Shown: one piece after another, positions 17,255 through 25,668 of the stretch
Layout: every line of letters begins with the position of its first letter
Numbering within the stretch: the stretch's first letter is position 1
DNA from: Bacteroidota bacterium
GTDB taxonomy: Bacteria; Bacteroidota; Bacteroidia; Bacteroidales; CAIWKO01
Direction of reading: 5' to 3'
Assembly (NCBI GenBank): GCA_037133915.1
Contig: JBAXND010000018.1
Coordinates: 17,464 to 81,463, forward strand
DNA length: 64,000 bases
Program-made: the position numbers and the translations under genes
The notes under the pieces: model-generated
What the model was told of the DNA's origin: nothing
Databases searched by the model: none
The model's input: the letters and a program-made list of their open reading frames with translations, nothing else

Positions 17255-18007
17255 TTATACTCTATTTAGACGATTATATAAATCTTTTCGATAAACACTA
17301 CCTATTGGCACAATCCTTGACATACCGTCGACTTCAATTTCGGTATACTTGATTGTAACTATTTTATCGAGGCGGGCGATAAAGGATTTATGAACCCGGA
17401 TAAAATCTTTTTCAGGAAGAATGCTCAGAATTTCTTTCATGGTGGTATGCGCTGTAAAATTGGCATCTGCCGTGAAAATATTGATATAGTCTTTGAGTGC
17501 CTCCACGTAGTATATTTCGTCAAAACGTATCCTTTTCAAACCACTGTCTGTTCTAACAAAAACGCTGTCTTTAGAGGGTTTTATTTCGGCAATGGATTGA
17601 TAGAGCTCTTTTTCTTTTTTAAGCTGCATGTACTTCTGGTGTTTATGAAGCGCCATCTCAATGGTGGTATGCAGTTCTTTTTCGTAGAATGGTTTGACGA
17701 GATAGCCGTATGGTTCAGATTCTTTGGCCATTTCTATCGTGGTCTTATCCGCGTAAGCGGTAAGAAAAATAATGGGCACATCTGAATTATTTCGTATTAG
17801 CCTTGCCGCTTCGGTTCCGCTCATGGGTCCGTTAAGCCTGATATCCATAAGAATCAGATCCGGGTCTAACTCAGCGAATTCCTCTATGGCTGCTTCACCG
17901 GATGTTATCACGCCCACTGTTTGATATCCCGAACTTCCCAAACAGGCAAGAATATATTCGGAAACGATTGATTCGTCTTCAACGACCAAAATTTTTGCTT
18001 TTGACAT
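17255..18007 (-). CDS. LytTR-type response regulator (2)
   Basis: 250 residues, with receiver domain Asp55 in LMDIRL, FLTAYADKT and the KPF lysine, then a LytTR domain (IRFDEIYYVEALKDYINIFT, FIRVHKSFIARLDKI). The protein aligns with the 16383-17135 product along its whole length without gaps of note, so the pair arose by tandem duplication. Each has its own -7 element. The linker (QLKKEKELYQSIAEIKPSKDSVFVRTDS) parallels that of the paralogue, suggesting retained architecture and perhaps overlapping targets. There is no adjacent histidine kinase. Confidence 0.92.
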   Translation of the reverse strand: MSKAKILVVEDESIVSEYILACLGSSGYQTVGVITSGEAAIEEFAELDPDLILMDIRLNGPMSGTEAARLIRNNSDVPIIFLTAYADKTTIEMAKESEPYGYLVKPFYEKELHTTIEMALHKHQKYMQLKKEKELYQSIAEIKPSKDSVFVRTDSGLKRIRFDEIYYVEALKDYINIFTADANFTAHTTMKEILSILPEKDFIRVHKSFIARLDKIVTIKYTEIEVDGMSRIVPIGSVYRKDLYNRLNRV

Positions 18008-18036
18008 GGGTGGTGTGTTTTAATTTTCTACTTCTA

Positions 18037-18044
18037 CAAATATA
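18037..18044 (-). promoter_or_regulatory. -7 element of LytTR regulator 2
   Basis: TATATTTG followed by TAGA on the reverse strand, 29 nt before the ATG at 18007. Confidence 0.45.
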
Positions 18045-18049
18045 AGGAA

Positions 18050-19561
18050 TTACTTTTCAATATCGTTATCAATTTTACTTCCGTCGATAGTTTTTTCAAC
18101 TCCGTCTTCAAAAGTTATCGTAATCAATTTTGTTCCATCTTCATTAAAAACCGACCAGTTTCCTTCTTTTTTACCCATTACAAAACTTCCCTTTTCTCTT
18201 ATTTTGCCATTCTCATAATACCAGATATGGTCGCCATTTGCATTGCCGTCGACATAACTGCCATCAAAATATAAAATACCGGAGCTGTATTGCTTCCACA
18301 AGCCGTCCCTTTTTCCGTTAACATAGGAACCATTTTCAGTATCGTCGCCCACTTTGTATATCCATTCTCCGTCTTCTTCTCCATCTACAAAATTTCCGGA
18401 AATTATTATGCTTCCCGAGTCGGAAAGCTCTTTCATGGGACCGTCGGGAAGTCCGTCTGAAAACGCTTCCTCTTTGCGCAGATTGCCCGATTCAAAGTAC
18501 CAGCGCCATATGCCATCAATTTTGCCCGCAGCATTATAGGTTCCTTTTTGTTCCTGTTTTCCATCCTTAAAATAGTAGAGCCACTCCCCTTGCTTTTTTC
18601 CATCTTTGTAAGTGCCGGCCGACATCTGCTCACCGCTGTCGTAAAACTCTTTCCATTTGCCCTGTTTCAGTCCTTGCTCATCAACAATGCCTTCGCCCAC
18701 AATTACACCATTTTTAAAAATATAGGATTTCAAAATCTGTCCATCCTGTGCGTATTCTCTGCGCACACCTTCGGGAATGCCGTCTTTATAACTGGCAACA
18801 ATCTTTGGTTTTCCGTTTTTATAATAATCTGTTTTTACCTGTAGGCTTGCAAGTTCGGGAGCATCGGTAATTTCAACGTCATTCAGGTATTTCCGTATGC
18901 TTAACAAATTACCGTCTTTACCGTATTCTTTAAAATAGCCGTCTTTTTTTCCGTACGACCAGTTACCTTCCGATTTAAGAATTTCATCGTAGTAAAATTC
19001 TTTCCATGGTCCATGTTTAAGACCATCGCGGTAGCGATTGATATTTTCGCTTCCTACATTGTATCCGTGTTTGTAATCAATCAGCGTTATTACATTACCG
19101 TCATGATCGTATTCACGGCCTGTTCCTTCTTCGCGACCATCAATAAAATTGACCTTGCTTTTAATTTTTTTATCGGGATAATAATAAAATGTGAATCCCT
19201 GTTTTACGTCGTTTATAAAATTTTCTTCAATAATCTGTTGCTTCTGAAAGGTGCGTCTGATACCATTTTTTAATCCTGCCGAATAATTAATTTCGAGCAC
19301 CACTTTTCCCGAATCGGAATAGAAACGCCACAGACTGTCGAGCAGGAAATTTTTTCTGTTGCCTTCCGATTTAAGGATGCCCGACTGGTAATATGTTTTC
19401 CAATAACCATCAGGTTTTCCCCGGTACATGAAACCTTCGCTGGCAATATTTTTATTAGGGTAATAAAACACCGCATGGCCGTTTGATACAACCGTATCCT
19501 GAGCATACATATTAATACCTGCAAAAAGAAATGCAAGAATCAATAGATTTCGTTTCATCAT
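18050..19561 (-). CDS. Exported MORN_2-repeat protein
   Basis: 503 residues with a signal peptide (about 1-20, ...NMYAQ). The rest is built of roughly fifteen MORN-type repeats of 22-24 residues with the pattern G.W..Y...G.L...G.Y..G...G (for example KQGEWLYYFKDGKQEQKGTY). Automated annotations often call such proteins 'YwqK antitoxin', but nothing here suggests a toxin-antitoxin role. A repeat-built, extracytoplasmic binding protein is more likely. It begins 2 bases after the nadA stop on the same strand, so it is co-transcribed with nadA. Confidence 0.8.
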   Translation of the reverse strand: MMKRNLLILAFLFAGINMYAQDTVVSNGHAVFYYPNKNIASEGFMYRGKPDGYWKTYYQSGILKSEGNRKNFLLDSLWRFYSDSGKVVLEINYSAGLKNGIRRTFQKQQIIEENFINDVKQGFTFYYYPDKKIKSKVNFIDGREEGTGREYDHDGNVITLIDYKHGYNVGSENINRYRDGLKHGPWKEFYYDEILKSEGNWSYGKKDGYFKEYGKDGNLLSIRKYLNDVEITDAPELASLQVKTDYYKNGKPKIVASYKDGIPEGVRREYAQDGQILKSYIFKNGVIVGEGIVDEQGLKQGKWKEFYDSGEQMSAGTYKDGKKQGEWLYYFKDGKQEQKGTYNAAGKIDGIWRWYFESGNLRKEEAFSDGLPDGPMKELSDSGSIIISGNFVDGEEDGEWIYKVGDDTENGSYVNGKRDGLWKQYSSGILYFDGSYVDGNANGDHIWYYENGKIREKGSFVMGKKEGNWSVFNEDGTKLITITFEDGVEKTIDGSKIDNDIEK

Positions 19562-19563
19562 GA

Positions 19564-20496
19564 TTATTTTTTCCTTTCTGCCGAAAGTTTCAGCATTTTC
19601 ATGATTGGTTCCCTTGCTTTTTCCATCACGGCTTCATCAAGCAATATTTCGGGCTGTTCCGTGAGCAGGCAATTGTAAATTTTTTCAACCGTAATCATTT
19701 TCATAAATTCACAATCGTTGCAAGCACAGTTTTTATCGGCCGGAACCACCATAAATTCTTTTCCCGGCGATGATTTTTTCATTTGATGCAGCACTCCGGT
19801 TTCGGTTGCAACAATAAATTTTTTGCTGCTGTCTGTTTGTGTGAATTGTATAAGCTTGGCTGTAGATCCAATAAAATCAGCCATTTCAAGAATTATTTGC
19901 CGGCATTCGGGATGAGCTATTAATTTGGCATCAGGATGCGCCATTTTTAAATCAACGATAGCCTGAAGATTCAGCGTATCATGAACTTTGCAACTTCCTT
20001 CCCAAAGAATCATATTCCGCCCCGTGATATTGTTGATATAATTACCGAGATTTTTATCGGGAGCAAAAATTATCTGTTTACTTTCGGGAATGCTGTTAAC
20101 GATATCAACCGCGTTGCCCGAAGTGCAAATTATATCCGAAAGAGTTTTTACTTCGGCAGAGCAGTTTATATATGAAACGACTACGCAACCGGGGTGTTTG
20201 TCAATGAATTTTTTAAAATCAGCAGGTTGGCACGAATCGGCAAGTGAGCAGCTGGCGTTCATGTCGGGCAGTAACACTTTTTTTGACGGATTTAAAATTT
20301 TAGCTGTCTCGGCCATAAATTTTACGCCGGCAAACAAAATAATATCGGCTTTGGTATTACTGGCTTTTTCCGATAGCCCGAGGCTGTCATCAACAAAGTC
20401 GGCAATATCCTGTATATCGGCTGTTTGGTAGTAATGTGCAAGTATAACAACGTTCTTCTCTTTTTTCAGCCTTAATATTTCGTTGATCATGTTCAT
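19564..20496 (-). CDS. nadA: Quinolinate synthase A
   Basis: Condenses iminoaspartate with dihydroxyacetone phosphate to quinolinate in de novo NAD synthesis, using a [4Fe-4S] cluster. 310 residues, the usual length. The signature stretches AHYYQTADIQDIADFVDDSL, LPDMNASCSLADSC, CTSGNAV and the late CNDCEFMK provide the three cluster cysteines of the family. The start at 20496 (MNM) has an alternative ATG two codons later. A strong promoter precedes it. nadB and nadC are not in the window; the downstream MORN gene has no known link to NAD. Confidence 0.95.
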   Translation of the reverse strand: MNMINEILRLKKEKNVVILAHYYQTADIQDIADFVDDSLGLSEKASNTKADIILFAGVKFMAETAKILNPSKKVLLPDMNASCSLADSCQPADFKKFIDKHPGCVVVSYINCSAEVKTLSDIICTSGNAVDIVNSIPESKQIIFAPDKNLGNYINNITGRNMILWEGSCKVHDTLNLQAIVDLKMAHPDAKLIAHPECRQIILEMADFIGSTAKLIQFTQTDSSKKFIVATETGVLHQMKKSSPGKEFMVVPADKNCACNDCEFMKMITVEKIYNCLLTEQPEILLDEAVMEKAREPIMKMLKLSAERKK

Positions 20497-20519
20497 TGTG
20501 AATAATCTTTTCAGGAAAA

Positions 20520-20549
20520 CAAAAGTACAACTAAAGCAACACTAAACAA
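20520..20549 (-). promoter_or_regulatory. nadA promoter
   Basis: On the reverse strand TTG (20547-20549), 19 nt, TACTTTTG (20520-20527): a full Bacteroidota -33/-7 pair, ending 23 nt before the ATG. Confidence 0.65.
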
Positions 20550-21021
20550 GCCTGAAGAATTGTGCGAAAAGTTTTTATTAGTTAATAGTTATTATTTAAA
20601 AATCTTTATCGTTATTAATAACTCCTGTTAGTATTGTTGATAAAATTAATTTCAAAAAATTGTATTTATAATTATTGAAACTTTACTAACATAAAACTAA
20701 CATTTTTTATTTTATCGAAGCTTGTTTATTAAACGTTTGAAACTTTATTAACATTAATGAACACAAGGGAAGATTTTGTGAGTATTGATAAATTATTGCT
20801 ACTTTTATGTCGTGGTTTATGTTGAAAAACAAGGATAAAAACAATGAAAATCCGGGTTAGACCGAAAATGAAAAAAGAATTAACAAGGAAAATAATTTTT
20901 TAAGTTCAATTGTTTATAAGATGTGAACTATTTATAATACAGTTTATTACAATTTATATAAACAGCTAAATTATTGAAATTCAATTATAATTTTTTTATG
21001 TTTTTTTAATTTTATTAACAA
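20550..21021 (+). other. Gene-free AT-rich gap between nadA and rpiB
   Basis: No plausible coding sequence on either strand. The DNA is very AT-rich, with runs such as TTTTTTTATGTTTTTTTAATTT just before rpiB. An imperfect direct repeat of about 23 bases (TGAAACTTTAYTAACATWAA...) starts at 20676 and again at 20738, 62 bases apart, and TTATTAACA recurs near 20746 and 21013. I see no TTATNCACA-type DnaA boxes and no riboswitch-like fold. It may hold the rpiB promoter, a protein-binding array or an unannotated RNA. Confidence 0.45.
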
Positions 21022-21474
21022 ATGGAAGATTTTGATATTGTTGTAGGGATTGGATGCGACCATGCAGGTTACGAACTGAAAGAAAAACTGAAAAGTAAAT
21101 TAAAAAAATTCGGATATACTGTACAGGATTTTGGAGCTAATTCAAAACTGAGTGTTGATTACCCCGATATTATTCATCCACTGGCAAAAGCCGTGAATGA
21201 TGGAAAGATTCACAAAGCAATAATTATTTGCGGAAGCGGTAATGGTGTGGCTATGGTTGCCAATAAGTACATCAACGTTAGAGCGGCCGTTTGCTGGAGC
21301 CCTGAAATTGCCAAGTATGCACGACTTCATAATGATGCCAATATTATTTCAATACCCGCACGCTTTGTTAGCCAGCGTAAGGCTTTCACAATCATGGATG
21401 TATTCATGACAACAGCTTTTGAAGCGGGTCGCCATAAAATAAGAGTAGAAAAAATAAGCGCTGTAATTGTATAA
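21022..21474 (+). CDS. rpiB: Ribose-5-phosphate isomerase B
   Basis: 150 residues of the RpiB/LacAB fold. It interconverts ribose-5-phosphate and ribulose-5-phosphate in the pentose phosphate pathway. The N-terminal GCDHAGYELKEKL, the catalytic Cys in IICGSGNGVAMVANK (the usual form is CGTGIGMS) and the HNDAN segment with the conserved His are all present. The GSGNG variant of the phosphate loop and the C-terminal MTTAFEAGRHKIRVEKI are normal for the family. It is followed after 9 bases by the lutB-like gene, so co-transcription is likely. Confidence 0.92.
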   Translation: MEDFDIVVGIGCDHAGYELKEKLKSKLKKFGYTVQDFGANSKLSVDYPDIIHPLAKAVNDGKIHKAIIICGSGNGVAMVANKYINVRAAVCWSPEIAKYARLHNDANIISIPARFVSQRKAFTIMDVFMTTAFEAGRHKIRVEKISAVIV

Positions 21475-21483
21475 TTTTATAAG

Positions 21484-22869
21484 ATGAGCGAACAATCAAA
21501 GGAATTCCAGAAAAAAGCAGAAGAAAAAGCGTTTGACCTGAAACACCGGAAGACAATAAAATTCAATATAGGCCGGTATAATATCTCAGTTCCTAAAGGA
21601 AAACTTCAGTATTCTAACTTAGAACTGGCAAAGCGTCGTGCAGCAAATATAAAGTGCCGCGTTGTCAATGAACTGGAACATTATCTGAAAGAATTTGAAG
21701 CAAATTTTACTGCCAAAGGCGGGAAAATAATCTGGGCTGTGGACGCACATGAAGCCATTCATGAGATTTCTAAAGTGCTGAAAAATGCCGGTGTGAAGAA
21801 AATTGTGAAGTCAAAATCCATGACCACCGAAGAACTTGAATTCAATGAAGAGCTTCATAAAGAAAACATAACATCCATTGAAACAGATTTGGGTGAGTAT
21901 ATTGTGCAGGTAGCGGGCGAAAAGCCTTATCATATCATTACTCCGGTAATGCACAAATCAAAAGAAGATATTGCCGAATTATTCAATAATAAATTCGGAA
22001 CGCCTCCGGGAAGTTCACCGGAATATATTACCGCCTGGGTTCGTGAAAAATTACGTCAGGAATTTGTTACGGCTGATGCGGGAATCAGCGGTGCCAATTT
22101 TCTGATTGCAGATACCGGTTCTGTTTGTCTTACAGAGAATGAAGGAAACGCTCTGATGTCAACGTCATTTCCTAAGATTCATATTGCTATTGGCGGCATT
22201 GAAAAAATACTACCGTCAGTAAAAGATCTTGCATTATTCTGGCCATTACTCTCGACACACGGCACCGGCCAGAATGTTACGGTATATAATTCAATCATCT
22301 CCGGACCCCGCCAGGAAGGCGAAACAGACGGTCCCGAAGAAATGTATGTTGTATTGCTTGATAACGGCCGTACTGAATTACTTAAAGCAAAGGATCAGAA
22401 AATTGCCCTTGCGTGTATTCGTTGCGGCGCCTGCTTAAACGGCTGTCCTATTTACAGAAACATTGGCGGACATGCCTATGGAACAGTTTACAGCGGTCCT
22501 ATCGGCGCCGTGATTACACCGCATCTTAAAGGTTTTGCGAATTATAAACATCTCAGTTTTGCTTCATCATTGTGTGGTAAGTGTACCGAGGTTTGCCCGA
22601 TGAATATACCATTGCATAAATTACTGCTTTACAATCGCAGAGATGCCGTAAAACTTGGATACAGCACAACCGCCGAAAAAGTAGTTGTTTATGGCTGGAA
22701 GACGGTAATGACGCATCGCTGGATGATTGACAAATTTGGTCCTAAGATGAAAAACAGAATGATAGGGATGTTCTTTAAAACGCCCTGGGGACAGCGCAGG
22801 GAAATACCCGAAGTGAAACCAAAATCATTCAACAGGATATGGAAAGAATCCAAAGGTCTGAGTTCGTGA
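21484..22869 (+). CDS. lutB: LutB-like lactate/iron-sulfur oxidation protein
   Basis: 461 residues. The N-terminal LUD domain (about 60-300: AGISGANFLIADTGSVCLTENEGN, LSTHGTGQNVTVYNSIISGP) is fused to a ferredoxin-type domain with two 4Cys motifs, CIRCGACLNGCP (about 310-321) and CGKCTEVCP (about 363-371), binding two [4Fe-4S] clusters. LutB works with LutA and LutC to oxidise L-lactate to pyruvate at the membrane. Neither partner gene is adjacent, so they must be elsewhere or this protein works alone. The last ~60 residues (basic, WKTVMTHRWMIDKFG) follow the family. The pyruvate kinase gene downstream is a loose metabolic link. Confidence 0.88.
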   Translation: MSEQSKEFQKKAEEKAFDLKHRKTIKFNIGRYNISVPKGKLQYSNLELAKRRAANIKCRVVNELEHYLKEFEANFTAKGGKIIWAVDAHEAIHEISKVLKNAGVKKIVKSKSMTTEELEFNEELHKENITSIETDLGEYIVQVAGEKPYHIITPVMHKSKEDIAELFNNKFGTPPGSSPEYITAWVREKLRQEFVTADAGISGANFLIADTGSVCLTENEGNALMSTSFPKIHIAIGGIEKILPSVKDLALFWPLLSTHGTGQNVTVYNSIISGPRQEGETDGPEEMYVVLLDNGRTELLKAKDQKIALACIRCGACLNGCPIYRNIGGHAYGTVYSGPIGAVITPHLKGFANYKHLSFASSLCGKCTEVCPMNIPLHKLLLYNRRDAVKLGYSTTAEKVVVYGWKTVMTHRWMIDKFGPKMKNRMIGMFFKTPWGQRREIPEVKPKSFNRIWKESKGLSS

Positions 22870-22886
22870 TAAACAGTATTCTACAA

Positions 22887-22947
22887 CTGCACGTACTCAA
22901 ATTCCTTATCGGAATAATTGCGAGAACCGGGATATGATGACGTGCAG
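22887..22947. repeat. Nested inverted repeats upstream of the IPExxxVDY-pyk genes
   Basis: CTGCACGT (22887-22894) and ACGTGCAG (22940-22947) are perfect inverted repeats. Between them ATTCC-TTATC-GGAAT (22901-22915) forms a small hairpin. In the transcript this could be a branched leader or terminator-like structure; there is no T run. Confidence 0.45.
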
Positions 22948-22980
22948 CAGCATAAAAGGTCATTCAGAAAATAGCAGCCA

Positions 22981-23442
22981 ATGAAAACCCGACTTCAGCT
23001 CACAAGCGACCTTTGTGATAGTTATCACGCTATCGCAGTATGCTCGCACATCAAAGATTATAAGTTATCGTGGAGCATCAACCAGCAACTGGCTTTTAGT
23101 TTCAGAAGGATTGAAAATCTGAAAATATTCAAGGCGCGTAAGTGTGAGCAAGGTTTTCCGATGTTTGTACATGAAGACGATTTTTTAGAATTGTCGTATT
23201 ACCTTGTGAAAAACAATTGCGGTGCCGATGTTTTGTTCAGCAATATAGGGCAGGTTGACTACATTTTATTTCTGCACGATTGTCCGGGCAAACCCTTTGC
23301 TGAAAAAATGGTATCAAAACTTAAGGACTTGCCGAATGTACTTACGGCCTACCTTCTGGACTTGACTCAAATCAAAGATGCCGCAAGCCTTCTGGAAGAA
23401 ATGGAGCTGCACCTTATACCACACGCGTCCTCAAAAAAATAG
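22981..23442 (+). CDS. IPExxxVDY-like family protein
   Basis: 153 residues. The N terminus (YHAIAVCSHIKDYKLSWSINQQL), the central VDY in SNIGQVDYILFLH and the ending NVLTAYLLDLTQIKDAASLL match the layout of the Bacteroidota IPExxxVDY family. That family is usually encoded directly before pyruvate kinase, as here. The name-giving IPE is degenerate (FSN precedes IGQVDY), while VDY is kept. Function is unknown. The 15-base gap to pyk implies one transcript and perhaps a role linked to glycolysis. Confidence 0.75.
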   Translation: MKTRLQLTSDLCDSYHAIAVCSHIKDYKLSWSINQQLAFSFRRIENLKIFKARKCEQGFPMFVHEDDFLELSYYLVKNNCGADVLFSNIGQVDYILFLHDCPGKPFAEKMVSKLKDLPNVLTAYLLDLTQIKDAASLLEEMELHLIPHASSKK

Positions 23443-23457
23443 AAAGTAATAATAATC

Positions 23458-24882
23458 ATGAGAGCTAAAATAATTGCAAGTATTGGTCCGGCATCGGCCG
23501 GTAAAGAAGTACTGCACGAAATGATACGCCGCGGCATGGATGTTTGCCGCATTAACTTTTCGCATGGATCATATGATCAGTATACAAAAATTCTTAAAAA
23601 TATAAGCAGTCTTGCTGCCCAGACAAAAGAAAATATTGCTGTTATAGCCGATCTTCAGGGTCCTAAAATTCGTGTCGGCACACTGCCGGATGCGGGTTTG
23701 ATGCTCAAAGACGGGCAGGAACTTATTTTTACTACAGACATAAAAAAGAAAGCGGTCAATACAGTTTATATTTCGTATCAGCATTTTGCAGCCGATGTTA
23801 AACCCGGTGAAAAAATATTGCTTGACGACGGGAAACTTATGCTGCAGGTGGTTTCCACAAATAAGAAAAGTGAAGTAAAAACCAAAGTGCTTCATGGCGG
23901 ATTGCTTACTTCGCACAAAGGCGTAAACCTGCCCGATACGAGGATTTCACTACCCTCACTTACAGCAAAAGACCTTGCAGACATTAAATACATTGTAACT
24001 CAGGATATTCAATGGGTTGCACTTTCATTTGTGCGCTCGAGAGCTGATATAAAAGCACTGAAAAAGGAGCTGGCCAAATATAAAATGGAGCAGCAGATTC
24101 GCATCATTGCAAAAATTGAAAAACCCGAAGCGCTGAAAGAAATTGATGGCATTATTGAAGAAGCCGATGCTATTATGGTAGCGCGTGGCGATCTGGGCGT
24201 AGAAGTGCCTTTGGAGCAGGTGCCGCTGATACAAAAAGAAATTGTGCGCAAATGCCTTAGTGCCGGAAAGCCCGTTATCATTGCTACACAGATGATGGAA
24301 AGTATGATTACAAACATAAGTCCAACCCGGGCCGAAGTAAATGATGTAGCCAATTCATTGCTCGACGGAGCCGATGCACTGATGCTCAGCGCCGAAACGT
24401 CGGTCGGGAAATTCCCTGCCGAAGTTGTGGGCACCATGCACAAAATCATTCTTAATATTGAGGCAAATCGCGAATCAATTTATTACAAACACTTTGAACC
24501 GAAAGATGTTAAAAGCGGCCGCTTCATTTCCGATTCGGTTATTTATAATGCCTGCACCCTTGCCAAACATACCGATGCAACTGCGATAATTGCGATGACA
24601 CACACGGGTTACAGCGCATTCAGACTGGCAAGTCACCGTCCGAAAGCAGGCATTTTTATATTTACATCCAACCTGCATTTACTGCGTTTACTCAACCTTG
24701 CATGGGGCGTAAGAGGCTATTATTATGACAAATTCTACAGCACTGATCATACAGTTGCAGACCTGAAAGAATATCTTAAAAAACATGGTATCGTTAAGAA
24801 AGGCGACCGCATTGTAAACGTGATGAGCATGCCCATACAAGAGCTCGGTATGACCAATACAATCAAGTTAAGCCAGGTTTAA
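23458..24882 (+). CDS. pyk: Pyruvate kinase
   Basis: 474 residues. Converts phosphoenolpyruvate and ADP to pyruvate and ATP. Landmarks: RAKIIASIGPAS at the start, CRINFSHG (Arg/Asn substrate contacts), a DLQGPKIRVG strand, the B domain lid (about 70-165), RIIAKIEKPEAL with the catalytic Lys, MVARGDLGVEV (Mg-binding Glu/Asp loop), ATQMMESM and LSAETSVGKFP. The C domain (about 345-474) is complete. The stop overlaps the end of the convergent gene 24863-25306 by 20 bases. Confidence 0.96.
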   Translation: MRAKIIASIGPASAGKEVLHEMIRRGMDVCRINFSHGSYDQYTKILKNISSLAAQTKENIAVIADLQGPKIRVGTLPDAGLMLKDGQELIFTTDIKKKAVNTVYISYQHFAADVKPGEKILLDDGKLMLQVVSTNKKSEVKTKVLHGGLLTSHKGVNLPDTRISLPSLTAKDLADIKYIVTQDIQWVALSFVRSRADIKALKKELAKYKMEQQIRIIAKIEKPEALKEIDGIIEEADAIMVARGDLGVEVPLEQVPLIQKEIVRKCLSAGKPVIIATQMMESMITNISPTRAEVNDVANSLLDGADALMLSAETSVGKFPAEVVGTMHKIILNIEANRESIYYKHFEPKDVKSGRFISDSVIYNACTLAKHTDATAIIAMTHTGYSAFRLASHRPKAGIFIFTSNLHLLRLLNLAWGVRGYYYDKFYSTDHTVADLKEYLKKHGIVKKGDRIVNVMSMPIQELGMTNTIKLSQV

Positions 24883-25306
24883 TTTTCATATTACCTTCTG
24901 CATCATTTTTATCGATGTCGTGACGAATAACGTTATTCAACCGGAATAAATTAACGGTAGTGTAACGCGAGAAATTTATTTTAAACTCCATCAGGTCGCC
25001 CTGATTGGTGTGATGAATCACAAAGCGGAAGCACTCAAAACCACTCACCCATTCCGATTTTTCGTAATTATCAAGAAATGAACGGACGGACTTTTTTCCG
25101 GCAAAGGTCATTTCTATATCCTTTTCCAGCAAGGCCTTCACAAAAATATCTTCGTTGAAATCCGAAGCCAGATGATCTTCAAATTTAGCTTTTGCTGCCT
25201 TGTCGGTGAGCTGTCCGTATTTTTCTTTCAGAAGTGTGTAGTACTCTTCAATTTTATTTACGGCCTTATCCTTATTCTGGTTGAACCATTCATCAAATTC
25301 AGACAT
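24863..25306 (-). CDS. Conserved hypothetical protein
   Basis: 147 residues, cytoplasmic, acidic-basic balanced. The N-terminal half is helical (FDEWFNQNKDKAVNKIEEYYTLLKEKYGQLTDK), followed by an FAGKKSVRSFLDNYEKSE segment and three strands (CFRFVIHHTNQGDLMEFKINFSRYTTVNLFRLNNV). I do not recognise a family; an alpha+beta, possibly NTF2-like fold is a guess. It is the last gene of the reverse-strand run cupin-rsgA-dtd-mazG, 29 bases after the mazG-like gene. Confidence 0.65.
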   Translation of the reverse strand: MSEFDEWFNQNKDKAVNKIEEYYTLLKEKYGQLTDKAAKAKFEDHLASDFNEDIFVKALLEKDIEMTFAGKKSVRSFLDNYEKSEWVSGFECFRFVIHHTNQGDLMEFKINFSRYTTVNLFRLNNVIRHDIDKNDAEGNMKIKPGLT

Positions 25307-25335
25307 AAGCGTTATTTTTTTGTGATTATAAAAAA

Positions 25336-25668
25336 TTATCTGAGTTTAGGGTTATCCTTGTGGCGCTGTGAATCACGAATTGTCTTCTTTTCAAGGTTCT
25401 TATTGAAAGCCTCTGTTAAATCAATACCTGTTTGATTTGCAAGGCAAATCAGCACAAACATCACATCTGCCAGCTCATCAGCAAGATCTGCTTTTTTATC
25501 TTGTTCTTTCGATGATTGCTCACCGTAACATCGGGCAATGATACGAGCTACCTCGCCGACTTCTTCTGTCAGCAATGCCATGTTGGTGAGTTCATTGAAG
25601 TATCGTACGCCGTTTGCCCTTATCCATTGGTCTACGAGGCCTTGAGCCTGTTCTAATGTCATCGTCAT
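25336..25668 (-). CDS. MazG-like nucleotide pyrophosphohydrolase
   Basis: 110 residues: one all-alpha MazG/dUTPase-like domain with EEVGEVARIIAR (EExxE metal motif) and DELADVMFVLICLAN (second acidic motif), separated by a short KEQDKK loop. It should hydrolyse nucleoside triphosphates to monophosphate and pyrophosphate, a house-cleaning role. The ATG overlaps the dtd stop by 4 bases. dtd removes mis-charged D-amino acids from tRNA, so both genes belong to quality control. Length agrees with the short 'MazG-like family' rather than the two-domain MazG. Confidence 0.88.
   Translation of the reverse strand: MTMTLEQAQGLVDQWIRANGVRYFNELTNMALLTEEVGEVARIIARCYGEQSSKEQDKKADLADELADVMFVLICLANQTGIDLTEAFNKNLEKKTIRDSQRHKDNPKLR

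Noticed and set aside
18050..19561. YwqK-type antitoxin
   Set aside because: MORN_2 repeats trigger this label, but the protein is exported, 503 residues long and has no toxin gene next to it.
20550..21021. Origin of replication in the AT-rich gap
   Set aside because: No recognisable TTATNCACA DnaA boxes and no dnaA/dnaN beside it; AT-richness and repeats alone are not enough. Kept only as an observation.
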